Of a stretch of DNA of 64,000 nucleotides, positions 55,225 through 64,000 are shown piece by piece (within the stretch, counting starts at the first letter, position 1; the number at the start of each line of letters is the position of its first letter). Origin of the DNA: CAUZIR01 sp965250195 (GTDB lineage Bacteria; Chloroflexota; Dehalococcoidia; Lucifugimonadales; UBA2962); contig OZ252295.1 of the NCBI GenBank assembly GCA_965250195.1, forward strand, positions 682,001-746,000, given 5' to 3'. A program made the position numbers and the translations under genes. The notes under the pieces are model-generated. The model saw only the letters and a list, made by a program, of their open reading frames with translations, ran no database searches and was not told the DNA's origin.

Positions 55225-57240
55225 CTAAACGGCGACCGCCGCTTTTTCGTGGGCTTCCACTATGCGGCTTGCGAGATGGTCCGGTACCGGCTCCAGCCGC
55301 GCTACCGTCATGGTGAACGTGCCCTGACCCTGGGTCTGTGACCGCAGATCGGTGGCGTATTGCAGCACCTCGGCCTGTGGCACCTCCGCCTCAATGACCG
55401 TGGTGCCGTCACCCTGCGGAGTCATGCCCTGGATACGCCCACGCCGGCCATTCACATCGCCCATAATCTCCCCCGCCGCGTCGTCCGGAACGGTCACGGT
55501 GAGGGTCATGATGGGCTCCAGCAGGACCGGGTCGGCCGCCCTGATGCCCTTTTGGAACGCCTGAGAGCCGGCGATCTCGTAGCAGATGCCCGACGAATCG
55601 ACCGGGTGGGTGCTCCCGTCCACCAGGGTCGTCCTGACGTCCACCACCGGAAATCCGGCCACCACTCCCCCGTCCATCGCCTTGGACACGCCCTTTTCCA
55701 CGGACGGGATGTACTCCCTGGGCACTGAACCCCCAACAACTTTGGCCGCGAACTCGAAGCCGCCGCCCCTGGGCATGGGGCCGATCTCCAGCCATACATG
55801 GCCGTACTGGCCGTGCCCACCCGACTGCTTTTTATGCTTGTGTTCGACCCGGGCGGTGGACCGGACGGTCTCTTTGTACGCTACTTTAGGTACCGTCAGG
55901 TCGACTTCTACGGCGAACTTGCGCTTCATCTTTTCCATCGCCACGACCACGTGCGTGTCGCCCAGGCCGCCGATGAGCAGCTCACCGGTGTCGGGTTGTC
56001 GCTCCACCACAAGCGTCGGATCCTCTTCGGAGATGCGGACGAGGGCGCTGGTGAGCTTGTCCACGTCCGTCTTGGCGGTGGGGCGGACAGCCATGCGGTA
56101 GACCGGGGTCGGGTACGACGGACCCGTCAGCGTCACCGGACCATCCTTGGCTGTCAGCGTATGCCCGGTCTGAACGGAATTTAGCTTGGAAACGGCCCCG
56201 ATGTCCCCAGGGCCCAACGTTGGCACCGTCTCGGTGTCCTTGCCGGTGACGACGAATACCTGGCCGACTCGCTCGTCCTGCCCCGCGCCCGAATTCCACA
56301 CGTGGGAGTCGCTCGTCATCGTCCCGGCCATGACCCGAAAATAGGAGAGCTTGCCAACGAACGGGTCGGCTGAGGTCTTGAACACGAACGACGCCAACTT
56401 GTCGTCTGGAGCACCCTGCTCTGCCGCCCGATCGCCCCCGGCTTCGTCCGGAGACGGGAGGAGCGAGATTATGGCATCTGTCAGCTCTTCAAGACCAGCG
56501 CCCCTGGTCGCCGCTCCGAACAGCACCGGTACGACATCGCCAGATGCCACTGCTCTCTTCAGACCGGAAGACACCTCTTCCACCGACAGATCCTCGCCTT
56601 CGAGGTACTTGGTGGCGAGATCGTCGTCGCTCTCGGCAACTGCCTCGACGAGCCTCTCGCAGGCAGAGGCTACCCGGTCCGCCACCCCTGCCGGTGGGTT
56701 TGCGGCGAGCACGTCTTGCACGCCGGTGAAAGAGGCCTCAGAGCCAATGGGGATGTTGAGTGCCACGCACTCTCTTCCGAACGCCGTGATTATCGAGGCC
56801 ATCGCCCGGTCGAAGTCCGCGTTCTCGCGGTCCATCTTGTTAACGAATATGAGCCTGGGAAGCCCGGCCTCTCCCGCCATTTGCCAGGTCTGGATGGTGC
56901 CGACCTCGACCGCCGAGTTGGCCGCGACGACCTCTACGACCGCATCGACGACGCGCAGCGCCGATACGACGTCGCCACGAAAGTCGGCGAAACCCGGGGT
57001 GTCTAGGAGATTCAACTTATGCCCGGCCGTGATGACCGGGATGATGGAGGTCTGGACGCTGGCGGTCCTCTTGGCCTCCTCCGGTTCGTAGTCCGAGACC
57101 GTGGTGCCGCCGTCGGTGCTACCGAGACGAGAGGTCTGCCCAGCCGCAAAGAGCATGGCCTCTGCGATCATGGTCTTGCCCGCCCCGCTGTGAGACAGCA
57201 AGGCTACGTTCCTCAGCTTGTTCACGCCGAACTCGGCCAT
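55225..57240 (-). CDS. Elongation factor G-like GTPase (EF-G paralogue)
   Basis: 671 residues with EF-G architecture, but the G1 loop is LLSHSGAGKTMI and not AHIDAGKT. G3 (DTPGFADF) and G4 (FVNKMDR) are intact, so GTP binding is likely. Domain IV keeps KQSGGHGQYGHVWLEI and a PVVDVRTTLVDGSTHPVDSS segment. This form is the EF-G-like protein or EF-G2 class found in many Actinobacteriota and Chloroflexota, whose role is not settled. The true fusA lies at 3162-5270. Confidence 0.9.
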   Translation of the reverse strand: MAEFGVNKLRNVALLSHSGAGKTMIAEAMLFAAGQTSRLGSTDGGTTVSDYEPEEAKRTASVQTSIIPVITAGHKLNLLDTPGFADFRGDVVSALRVVDAVVEVVAANSAVEVGTIQTWQMAGEAGLPRLIFVNKMDRENADFDRAMASIITAFGRECVALNIPIGSEASFTGVQDVLAANPPAGVADRVASACERLVEAVAESDDDLATKYLEGEDLSVEEVSSGLKRAVASGDVVPVLFGAATRGAGLEELTDAIISLLPSPDEAGGDRAAEQGAPDDKLASFVFKTSADPFVGKLSYFRVMAGTMTSDSHVWNSGAGQDERVGQVFVVTGKDTETVPTLGPGDIGAVSKLNSVQTGHTLTAKDGPVTLTGPSYPTPVYRMAVRPTAKTDVDKLTSALVRISEEDPTLVVERQPDTGELLIGGLGDTHVVVAMEKMKRKFAVEVDLTVPKVAYKETVRSTARVEHKHKKQSGGHGQYGHVWLEIGPMPRGGGFEFAAKVVGGSVPREYIPSVEKGVSKAMDGGVVAGFPVVDVRTTLVDGSTHPVDSSGICYEIAGSQAFQKGIRAADPVLLEPIMTLTVTVPDDAAGEIMGDVNGRRGRIQGMTPQGDGTTVIEAEVPQAEVLQYATDLRSQTQGQGTFTMTVARLEPVPDHLASRIVEAHEKAAVAV

Positions 57241-57313
57241 ACTCGGTCCTCCTCGATCGAGCTAGCCTCGTACCCGGCGCGCCACCTTTTACAGGCCGGG
57301 CGAGGGTTGAGCC

Positions 57314-57342
57314 ATTGTATGAACGGTTGAAGAGGGACGCAA
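57314..57342 (-). promoter_or_regulatory. Candidate promoter of the EF-G paralogue
   Basis: On the minus strand TTGCGT (57342-57337), a 17-base spacer and TACAAT (57319-57314), the -10 being a 5/6 match and the -35 weak. Confidence 0.4.
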
Positions 57343-57401
57343 TCGGGCATTGCACCCGCCCCTGCTTGCTGCGGCCCGTGCTGCAAGGGGACAATTAGGA
57401 A

Positions 57402-58058
57402 ATGACTTCATCAACTGTCGGCTTTATTGGTGGTACCGGCCCCGAGGGCCGGGGACTGGCGCTGCGGTTCGCCCTGGCCGGACTCACGGTCATGATCGGC
57501 TCACGCGACGAGGAACGAGCAAACGCGGCGGTCGAAAAGATCGCGGGCAGCGCGCCTCCCGGCTCGATCACTGGAGCGCTAAACGAGGCAGTAGCGGCCG
57601 AGACGGAAACCGTGTTCATCGCCGTGCCCTATACCGGGCAAGCTCCCACACTAAAGGCGCTCGCTCCGAAACTGACCGGCAAGCTGGTGGTAACGGTCGT
57701 CGCCCCCGTCAGCTTCGAGGGCGGGGTAGCCGCCGCCGTGTCCGTCCCAGAGGGCTCGGCGGCCCTCCAGGCCGCCGCCCTGCTACCCAACGCTACCGTG
57801 GCGGCGGCGTTCCACAATGTGGCGGCCCGTGACCTGTTGAGGCCGGAGGCATCCGTGGACTCGGACGTGTTCGTATTTTCGGATGACACCCAGGCCACGG
57901 CCAATGTTTCCGGGCTGGTCCGGCTGATACCCGGTGCCAGGGCCATCGACGGAGGCGGCCTGGTGAACGCCCGCTACGCCGAGGATCTGACCGCACTGCT
58001 GATGAATATCAACCGCATACACAAGGCCCACACCTCTATCCGCATCACCGGTATGTAG
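57402..58058 (+). CDS. npdG: NADPH-dependent F420 reductase
   Basis: 218 residues. Rossmann motif TVGFIGGTGPEGRGLALRFA, then IGSRDEERANAA for the NADP phosphate, and VFIAVPYTG with AAFHNVAARDLL for F420 binding. The C-terminus (YAEDLTALLMNINRIHKAH) is typical of NPDG/Fno proteins. It passes electrons between NADPH and coenzyme F420, so the organism very probably makes or takes up F420. No F420-dependent oxidoreductase lies beside it. Confidence 0.9.
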   Translation: MTSSTVGFIGGTGPEGRGLALRFALAGLTVMIGSRDEERANAAVEKIAGSAPPGSITGALNEAVAAETETVFIAVPYTGQAPTLKALAPKLTGKLVVTVVAPVSFEGGVAAAVSVPEGSAALQAAALLPNATVAAAFHNVAARDLLRPEASVDSDVFVFSDDTQATANVSGLVRLIPGARAIDGGGLVNARYAEDLTALLMNINRIHKAHTSIRITGM

Positions 58059-58084
58059 CTTCCGGCGGACCGGTGCCCGCTCAC

Positions 58085-59476
58085 ATGAAACGCTTTACCT
58101 CTGTAGTCGCTTCTCTCGTATTGGCCGCGCTGGTCGGTTCCGTAATGGCGGCCGCGCCGCCCGGTGAAGGAGACTCGGGCGAGGTGGGGAGTCCGGCGGT
58201 GGACGCCCGGTCGACCATCAGCATCGTGTCATCTGTACACGAGGTGAAGTTCGCCGATCGCATCGATTTCGTCCTCACGGCGGAGTCCGAGAGCCCGATC
58301 AGGACGATTACTTTCTTCTACCGACTGGGCTCTCGCCCGATCTCGGTGTACGGCTACCCGTCTTTTGAATCCGGCACAAATGTCACTGCGGAGTTCTCCA
58401 TAGACACCGGTAGATCAGCGTACATCCCCAGCGGCGTGGAGATTGTCTACCACTATGTCATTGAGGACGCAGACGGCAACATGCTTGAGTCGGAACAGAG
58501 GCGGTTGCTGTACCTGGACCCGGCGTTCGACTGGCGGGTGATGAGCCTGGACAACATCGAGGTGATGTGGCACGACCGGCCGCGTGACACGGTGCGAGAC
58601 ACCGCCGAACAGGTGGACGGGCGTCTGACCGACATTCGAAGGGTGCTGGGGCTCGACGCCGCCCCGCTGATGAGGGCGGTGATCCTCAATAACAGGCGGG
58701 AGGCGACCCGGAGTTTCCCAATCATCAGCTCCGCGGCCACCGACAGCCACCTTTACGCCGGGTTCGCTTACGGGGAGTACGACCTGTTCGTACTCGTCGG
58801 CCTGGGGGTCGAGGGCATGGTGCACGAGATGACCCACCTGCTGTTGGACGAGGCCATCGTCTCGCCGCTGGGCCGCGTTCCGGCCTGGTACAACGAGGGG
58901 CTGGCCCAATACTTCGAGTCCAGCCCGTCCCGAACCGATGTGCTCAGGGCCGCCCGCTCTGGAGCCCTGTTGCCTCTCACGGCGATGCGAGGTCAGCCGG
59001 GACGCCCCGCCGACGTTCGCCTGTTCTACGCCCAGGCCCTTAGCCTGGTTCGCTACATGGTCGAGACGTATGGCGAGGAGACCGTCACCCGGGTTGTCGC
59101 GGCTCTCAGTTCGGGGGCCCGGTTCGAGGACGCGATCGCCGGCGCATACGAGAGACCTCTCGACATCATCGACGCCGAATGGCGCGCTTCGATCGGCGCG
59201 GCGCCAGCCGATTCTGGCCAGACGGCCCCCGCCGGTTCGCACGACGAGGACGAGCCGGTCGAGTCCGCACCTTCAGATCCCCGGGACGACGGCTTCGAAC
59301 GCAGCTTCGAAGTGGACCCCGGCACGTTCGGCACCTCGCTGCTGCTGGCCCTGGCGTTCGCGTTCGCCGCCGCCGTCACGGGAGGCGGCTGGCTGCTGCG
59401 CCGACGCAGAGTCGTTCCCGCCGTCGTGGGCGATGAGCCCGAGGGTTTCGACCCCCGCTACGACACGCCTCCCTAG
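58085..59476 (+). CDS. Secreted, membrane-anchored peptidase-MA-like metalloprotease
   Basis: 463 residues from ATG 58085. A signal peptide (to about AMAAAPP) is followed by a beta domain, then the zinc site HEMTH at residues 247-251, with the downstream VPAWYNEGLAQYFE holding the likely third ligand (Glu). This is the peptidase MA/DUF pattern. A single membrane helix near the C-terminus (LLLALAFAFAAAVTGGGWLL) with RRRR after it anchors the enzyme. The target proteins are unknown. Confidence 0.85.
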   Translation: MKRFTSVVASLVLAALVGSVMAAAPPGEGDSGEVGSPAVDARSTISIVSSVHEVKFADRIDFVLTAESESPIRTITFFYRLGSRPISVYGYPSFESGTNVTAEFSIDTGRSAYIPSGVEIVYHYVIEDADGNMLESEQRRLLYLDPAFDWRVMSLDNIEVMWHDRPRDTVRDTAEQVDGRLTDIRRVLGLDAAPLMRAVILNNRREATRSFPIISSAATDSHLYAGFAYGEYDLFVLVGLGVEGMVHEMTHLLLDEAIVSPLGRVPAWYNEGLAQYFESSPSRTDVLRAARSGALLPLTAMRGQPGRPADVRLFYAQALSLVRYMVETYGEETVTRVVAALSSGARFEDAIAGAYERPLDIIDAEWRASIGAAPADSGQTAPAGSHDEDEPVESAPSDPRDDGFERSFEVDPGTFGTSLLLALAFAFAAAVTGGGWLLRRRRVVPAVVGDEPEGFDPRYDTPP

Positions 59477-59484
59477 GTCCGGGC

Positions 59485-59490
59485 TAGAAT
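59485..59490 (+). promoter_or_regulatory. -10 box of a probable leaderless transcript
   Basis: TAGAAT (5/6 match) ends eight bases before the ATG at 59498 of the next gene. No good -35 box was found. An in-frame ATG at 59489 overlaps the box. Confidence 0.4.
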
Positions 59491-59497
59491 GGCCCGC

Positions 59498-60265
59498 ATG
59501 AAGTTACGCATCCTCGGCGTAAACAACATGGAGAGCGACGGCACCCGCATGGCCGGGTATGTCGTCAACGATGTGCTGGCCCTGGACGCCGGAAGCACCT
59601 CCCGCTCACTGACATTCGATGAGCAGCGGCTGATCGAGGCGGTGCTCATTACCCACGAGCACAACGACCACGTGCGCGATCTGCCCACGTTAAGGCACAA
59701 CATCAGCTACGCGGGCGGCACGTTTGATCTCTACGCCCTGCCGGAGACGCTCGATTACATCTTGGACCGCTATTTGCCCGAGTCAACGGTGCGCGGGGTG
59801 CCTCGAAACGCCGTCTCCTCCCGCGCCGTCGACAACGGCGACAGCTTCACGGTCGGCAGCCACGAGATTACGGCCATGCGCGTTCACCACAGCGTGCCGG
59901 GCACAGGCTACCACGTTTCGGACGGCGAGGCGTCGCTGTTCTACACCGGCGACACAGGGCCGGGCCTGGGCGAGATCTGGTGTGCGGTAGAACCGGATGC
60001 CCTGTTGACAGAGATCACTTTCGGGGACAAGAACCATGAGACAGCCGACACCCAGGGCCACCTGACTCCCTGTCTGCTGGAGGCGGAACTGAAGGATTTC
60101 TACTCGGTCAGGGGCTACTTCCCGCGGGTCATCGTGACCCACATGAATCCTCCCTGGGAGGCCGTCGTCCGAAGCGAGATCGCCGCTCTTGCCGAGGCCA
60201 TGGGCGCCGATATTTCGGTCGCCAACATGGGCGAAACGCTCGACATCCAGCCCGTTCGCCGGTAA
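59498..60265 (+). CDS. MBL-fold metallohydrolase
   Basis: 255 residues from ATG 59498 (ATG 59489 would add three). The metallo-beta-lactamase motif is ITHEHNDHVRDL (His53, His55, Asp57, His58), followed by MRVHHSVPGTGYHV and LFYTGDTGPG, then VTHMNPPWE. This is a binuclear zinc hydrolase fold like cyclic-nucleotide phosphodiesterases or RNase Z relatives. It lies three bases before the deacetylase gene, so the two are probably one transcript. Confidence 0.88.
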   Translation: MKLRILGVNNMESDGTRMAGYVVNDVLALDAGSTSRSLTFDEQRLIEAVLITHEHNDHVRDLPTLRHNISYAGGTFDLYALPETLDYILDRYLPESTVRGVPRNAVSSRAVDNGDSFTVGSHEITAMRVHHSVPGTGYHVSDGEASLFYTGDTGPGLGEIWCAVEPDALLTEITFGDKNHETADTQGHLTPCLLEAELKDFYSVRGYFPRVIVTHMNPPWEAVVRSEIAALAEAMGADISVANMGETLDIQPVRR

Positions 60266-60268
60266 GCC

Positions 60269-61423
60269 GTGTCCCTCCGACAACCGGCCGCGTCCGGGCG
60301 GCGCGCCGCCTTCGTTTACTCCGACGAGCTGTCTCAGCACGTCCTCAGCGATTCTCATCCGATGAAGCCGGAACGGCTTCGCTATACGCGCGACTTGCTC
60401 CAAAGCTACGGCGCTTTCGAGCCCGACAACGCCCTGCTGGTAGAACCTCGGCCCGCCACCGACGCCGAGATCCGCAGCTACCACACGCCGAACTATATCG
60501 ACGCCGTGCGAACTTATGGGCGCGGAGAAGTACCCGCCGACGCGCACCTGTTCAATTTCGGCCCCGGAGACAACCCTGCTTATCCCGGCATCTTCGACGC
60601 CTCGGCGCTGTCCACCGGGGCGTCTGTGGTCGCGGCGGAACTGCTGATGAACGGAGACGCCGAGGCGGCCATCAGCGTGTCCGGCGGGCTGCACCACGCC
60701 ATGCCCGGCTACGCATACGGCTTTTGCGTCTTCAATGACCCCGTCGTAGCGATAAAAACTATGGTCGCGAAAGGCCTGCGCGTCGCCTACGTCGACGTGG
60801 ACTGCCACCACGGCGACGGGGTGCAGAACGCCTTCTATGACACGGACCGGGTAATGACGATTTCCCTGCACGAGTCCGGCACCTACCTGTTCCCCGGCAC
60901 CGGCTGGGCGCAGGAGACGGGCGCGGGCCGGGGTCGAGGATACTCGATCAATTTGCCCTTGTACCCCTACACCACCCCCGATAGTTATTCGTGGGCTTTC
61001 AGCGAGGTGGTGCCACCGCTTATCGAGCGTTTCGCACCCGACATACTCGTGACCCAGCTGGGCATCGACACCCATTACCGCGACCCCATCACCCATCTCG
61101 CTCAGACGGTGCAGGGGTTTTCTGACGTGGTCAGGGCCTTTTCGACAATGCCGTATCCGTGGCTCGCGCTCGGAGGTGGCGGTTACGACCTGCAGGCCGT
61201 GGCCCGGTGCTGGGCGCAGGCCTTCGCCATCATGTCGGGTCAGGAGTTAGCGCCGGAAATCCCGGAGTCCTACGCGAGAGTCCACGGCATCGAGTCGCTC
61301 TACGACCCCGACGACCTGCCAATCACCGAAGAGGTGCGGCGCGAGGCCCGCACCTACGCCGAGGGCGGAGTACAGGCGCTGCACGGGCTGATCTTCCCCA
61401 TGCACGGGATTCGGTCGGCTTAG
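60269..61423 (+). CDS. Histone deacetylase/AcuC family amidohydrolase
   Basis: 384 residues from GTG 60269. The zinc and charge-relay residues are all visible: His142-His143 in SGGLHHAMPGYAYGF, Asp178 and His180 in VDVDCHHGDGVQ, and Asp267 in QLGIDTHYRDP. Bacterial members deacetylate small amides, polyamines or acetyl-CoA synthetase (AcuC). The length and HESGTYLFPGTG loop are nearer to AcuC. It ends at a shared terminator region with dnaK. Confidence 0.9.
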   Translation: MSLRQPAASGRRAAFVYSDELSQHVLSDSHPMKPERLRYTRDLLQSYGAFEPDNALLVEPRPATDAEIRSYHTPNYIDAVRTYGRGEVPADAHLFNFGPGDNPAYPGIFDASALSTGASVVAAELLMNGDAEAAISVSGGLHHAMPGYAYGFCVFNDPVVAIKTMVAKGLRVAYVDVDCHHGDGVQNAFYDTDRVMTISLHESGTYLFPGTGWAQETGAGRGRGYSINLPLYPYTTPDSYSWAFSEVVPPLIERFAPDILVTQLGIDTHYRDPITHLAQTVQGFSDVVRAFSTMPYPWLALGGGGYDLQAVARCWAQAFAIMSGQELAPEIPESYARVHGIESLYDPDDLPITEEVRREARTYAEGGVQALHGLIFPMHGIRSA

Positions 61424-61434
61424 GAGGAGAGACC

Positions 61435-61474
61435 AAAAAGAAGAGGGCGCTTTCTCGATGAGAACGCGCCCTCT
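61435..61474 (-). terminator. Terminator of the grpE-dnaK operon
   Basis: A 9-bp stem (61442-61450 with 61466-61474), one mismatch, then five more pairs around GAT. The A-rich flank at 61435-61439 gives U after the stem on the minus strand. It lies 23 bases beyond the dnaK stop. Confidence 0.8.
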
Positions 61475-61496
61475 AACCCTTCGATAAAGGCCGACT

Positions 61497-63422
61497 CTAG
61501 ACCTCTTTGAACTCGCCGTCTATGGTGCCGTCGTCGGAGTCGCCGTCGTCCGGTCCGCCGTCGTCCGGCGGCGCTTCGCCTTCTCCTCCTCCGGGGCCCG
61601 CACCTTCGGCCTCGGCCTGCGCCGCGTAGACGGCCTGGCCAACTCGCTGGACCGCCTCCTGCAATTCCTGCACCCCCGCGTTGATGCGGCCGGAATCGTC
61701 CGCTTCTAGAGCACTTCGGACTTCCGCAACTTTTTCGTCGATCTCCGCTTTTTGCTCGTCGGTCACGTTGTCCGGGTTGTCGGCAATTAGCTTCTCGGCC
61801 GCGTGGGTCGCGCCCTCGGCCTCGTTGCGAGTCTGAACAGCCTTGCGCCGCTCCTCGTCCTCGTCGGCATGGGCCTCGGCGTCCTTGACCATCTGGTCGA
61901 TCTCGGAGTCGGACAGGCCGGATGAAGCTGTAATGGTGATCTTCTGCTCGTTGTTGGTGGCCTTGTCCTTGGCCGAGACGTTGAGGATGCCGTTCGCGTC
62001 CAGGTCGAAGGTCACCTCTACCTGGGGCGTGCCCCGGGGCGCGGGCAGGATTCCGTCCAGCATGAATCGCCCGATGGTCTTGTTGTCCGTGGCGTTCGTC
62101 CGCTCGCCCTGCAAGACGTGGACTTCGACGCTCGTCTGACCGTCCGCAGCAGTAGTGAAGGTTTCGCTCTTGGCCGTGGGAATGGTGGTGTTACGCGGTA
62201 TGAGCGGAGTGGTCACGGCGCCCATGGTCTCTATACCCAGGGTCAATGGCGTTACGTCGAGCAGCAGCAGGTCCTGTACCTCGCCCTGCAACACGCCGCC
62301 CTGTATGGCGGCGCCCATCGCCACCACCTCGTCGGGGTTGACGCCCTGGTTGGGCTCCTTGCCGAACAGGTCGATGACGGCCGTCTGCACGGCGGGCATT
62401 CTGGTCATGCCACCGACGAGAATGACCTCGTCGATCTCCGAAGAGGAGACTCCGGCGTCCTTGATGGCCTTTCGGCACGGGTCCATCGATCTCTGAACCA
62501 GGTCGCCGACCAGGCTCTCCAAATTGGCCCTGGTCAGGGTCATTACGAGGTGCTTTGGCCCGGAGGAGTCGGCGGTGATGAACGGCAGGTTGATCTCGGT
62601 CTGCATCAGCGTGGACAGCTCGATTTTGGCCCGCTCGGCGGCCTCGCGCAGGCGCTGCAACGCCATCCGGTCGGCCTTGAGGTCGATGCCGTCGCTCTTT
62701 TTGAACTCTCCCGCGATCCAGTCGATGATGCGCTGGTCGAAATCATCGCCACCCAGGTGAGTGTCGCCGTTTGTGGCCTTGACCTCGAACACTCCCTCTC
62801 CCAGTTGGAGAATGGTGATGTCGAAGGTGCCGCCACCGAGATCGAATACGGCGATTGTCTCGTCGCCCTTCTTCTCCAGCCCGTAGGCGAGAGCGGCGGC
62901 GGTTGGCTCGTTGATGATGCGCAGAACCTCGAGGCCCGCTATTCGGCCGGCGTCCTTGGTGGCGTTGCGCTGAGAGTCGTCGAAGTATGCGGGCACGGTG
63001 ATGACCGCCTGGGTGATCGTCTCCCCCAGCTTGGCCTCGGCGTCCGCCTTCATCTTCTGCAAGATCATCGCAGAGACCTCGGGAGGGGCGTAGCTCTTGT
63101 CGACCATCGTCACGGCCACGTCGCCGTTGGACGCCGCCGCCACCTGGTAAGGGGTCAGGGCCAGGTCTTGCTTGATTGCGTCTTCGCTGTAGCGCCTGCC
63201 CATGAAGCGCTTGACCGAGTAGACGGTGTTCTCAGGGTTGGTGACCGCCTGTCGCTTGGCGGTCAGCCCGACATAGCGCTCACCGCTCTTGGGGTTTACG
63301 GCGACGACTGACGGGGTCGTCCGAGCCCCCTCCGAGTTCTCCACCACACTCGGGTCACCGCCCTCAATGACGGCCATGCACGAGTTGGTGGTCCCCAGGT
63401 CTATTCCTAAAATCTTTGCCAT
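61497..63422 (-). CDS. dnaK: Chaperone DnaK (Hsp70)
   Basis: 641 residues, normal for DnaK. ILGIDLGTTNSCMAVIEGG is the N-terminal phosphate loop; AVITVPAYFDDSQRNATKDA, VFDLGGGTFDITIL and VILVGGMTRMPAVQ are the other nucleotide-site motifs. The peptide-binding domain begins around residue 385 (DVTPLTLGIETMG), and the tail is acidic, ending EFKEV. It folds and protects proteins with GrpE (43 bases upstream). No CIRCE element is visible in the part of the operon inside the window. Confidence 0.98.
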   Translation of the reverse strand: MAKILGIDLGTTNSCMAVIEGGDPSVVENSEGARTTPSVVAVNPKSGERYVGLTAKRQAVTNPENTVYSVKRFMGRRYSEDAIKQDLALTPYQVAAASNGDVAVTMVDKSYAPPEVSAMILQKMKADAEAKLGETITQAVITVPAYFDDSQRNATKDAGRIAGLEVLRIINEPTAAALAYGLEKKGDETIAVFDLGGGTFDITILQLGEGVFEVKATNGDTHLGGDDFDQRIIDWIAGEFKKSDGIDLKADRMALQRLREAAERAKIELSTLMQTEINLPFITADSSGPKHLVMTLTRANLESLVGDLVQRSMDPCRKAIKDAGVSSSEIDEVILVGGMTRMPAVQTAVIDLFGKEPNQGVNPDEVVAMGAAIQGGVLQGEVQDLLLLDVTPLTLGIETMGAVTTPLIPRNTTIPTAKSETFTTAADGQTSVEVHVLQGERTNATDNKTIGRFMLDGILPAPRGTPQVEVTFDLDANGILNVSAKDKATNNEQKITITASSGLSDSEIDQMVKDAEAHADEDEERRKAVQTRNEAEGATHAAEKLIADNPDNVTDEQKAEIDEKVAEVRSALEADDSGRINAGVQELQEAVQRVGQAVYAAQAEAEGAGPGGGEGEAPPDDGGPDDGDSDDGTIDGEFKEV

Positions 63423-63465
63423 ACGTAGTTAACTCCGCAGTTGTGTTTGCTGTAATCCGGCGCCG

Positions 63466-64000
63466 CTACGGCGCTTTCGACACTGTCACCTGGGCGGCCC
63501 GGAGGACACGCCCATTCTTTTTGTAACCGGTTCGGATGACCGACAAAACCCGGCCCGCTTCCAGTTCGGTCGTCTCCTGGAACGCGATCGCCTCGTGCTC
63601 TGACGGCTCGAAGGGTTCACCCTTAGCCTCTATGGCGGCGACACCCTCCGACTCGAGCAGGTGGTCGATTCCCCGTTGCACCAGCTCCAGCCCCTCGCGC
63701 CAACCGGGAGCGATTGCGCCCTCAGGAACCATGTCGACGGCTCGATGGAAGTCGTCTGACACGCCCAAAACCTTCAGGATGAGCTGGGACTGGCCGAACC
63801 GGCGCAGCTCCTCTCGCTCTTCGGCGGCCCGGCGCTTGTAGTTCTCTAGGTCCGCCGTGACTCTCTGGGCGAGCGACCTGAACTGGTCTTTCTCCCGCAG
63901 GGCCTCCTCCAATTCAGCCCGGAGATTGGGCAATTCGGCCCCGAGATCGGGCGATTCGGCGGGTCGATCGGGTTCACCGGAACCGGCGGCGTTTTCGCTC
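63466..64000 (-). CDS. grpE: GrpE nucleotide exchange factor, 5' end beyond the window
   Basis: The frame stays open to position 64000, so the start lies outside; 177 residues are visible. The N-terminal part is Ser/Glu/Pro-rich and disordered as in other GrpE, followed by the coiled coil ENYKRRAAEEREELRRFGQS and the beta-wing (VRTGYKKNGRVLRAAQVTVS in its usual place near the end). A TTG at 63933 could be taken for a start but the upstream sequence fits the protein. GrpE releases ADP from the DnaK encoded next. Confidence 0.93.
   Translation of the reverse strand, partial: SENAAGSGEPDRPAESPDLGAELPNLRAELEEALREKDQFRSLAQRVTADLENYKRRAAEEREELRRFGQSQLILKVLGVSDDFHRAVDMVPEGAIAPGWREGLELVQRGIDHLLESEGVAAIEAKGEPFEPSEHEAIAFQETTELEAGRVLSVIRTGYKKNGRVLRAAQVTVSKAP

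Overview
The window is a high-GC bacterial chromosome segment, closed at both ends by genes that run off the edge (rplV at the left, grpE at the right). The gene set points to a Chloroflexota member, perhaps of the Dehalococcoidia/SAR202 type: an alternative complex III respiratory operon, an F420-dependent NADP reductase, a MoxR/DUF58/DUF4129 operon, split glutamate-synthase-type genes and many TTG/GTG starts. This placement is inferred from gene content only; no 16S rRNA gene is present.

Layout. 1-6480 (minus): str/S10 ribosomal operon (rpsL-rpsG-fusA-rpsJ-rplC-rplD-rplW-rplB-rpsS-rplV, no tuf) behind a clear sigma70-type promoter. 6538-7542 (plus): a GrdB/PrdB-family gene interrupted by one in-frame TGA inside a U-x-x-C motif and followed at once by a hairpin, best read as a selenoprotein. 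7609-8370: DtxR-type regulator with an apparently leaderless promoter. 8443-16573 (minus): alternative complex III operon with ActB split into two genes. 16865-24666 (plus): methyltransferase, DUF2461, DUF2277, a HemL-like aminotransferase, and a MacAB-like ABC export operon. 24699-29812 (minus): TcuA-like flavoprotein, MoxR, DUF58, DUF4129. 29950-34339 (plus): DUF5808 protein, tRNA-Gln, kelch lipoprotein, a lower-GC two-gene HEPN cassette, and squalene/phytoene synthase. A small piece of a squalene/phytoene synthase coding sequence survives on the far side of the cassette.

34486-42359 looks like a nitrogen/amide locus: a phosphotriesterase-family hydrolase, a glutamine-synthetase-family ligase, then (after a reversed MFS gene) three genes equal to the GATase, GXGXG and FMN domains of glutamate synthase, and a DUF3830 protein. 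Its gaps carry a short repeat family. 42527-45095 (minus): frameshifted bioY, a tiny Tat-signal protein, thiD and tenA. 45211-49373 (plus): membrane protein, rsmG, a YbhN/LPG-synthase-type membrane protein, ilvD, then a hydrolase gene remnant. 49621-52377 (minus): SelA-like PLP enzyme coupled to a MetF-like protein, and a zinc-ribbon protein. 52772-55143 (plus): etfBA and an unknown protein. 55225-57240 (minus): second EF-G-like GTPase. 57402-61423 (plus): npdG, a secreted peptidase-MA protein, an MBL-fold hydrolase and a histone-deacetylase-family protein. 61497-64000 (minus): dnaK and grpE.

The most interesting points are the predicted selenoprotein, the glutamate-synthase-like locus, the HEPN insertion with its flanking gene fragment, the intergenic repeat family, and several promoters placed so that the transcript would begin at or just before the start codon.
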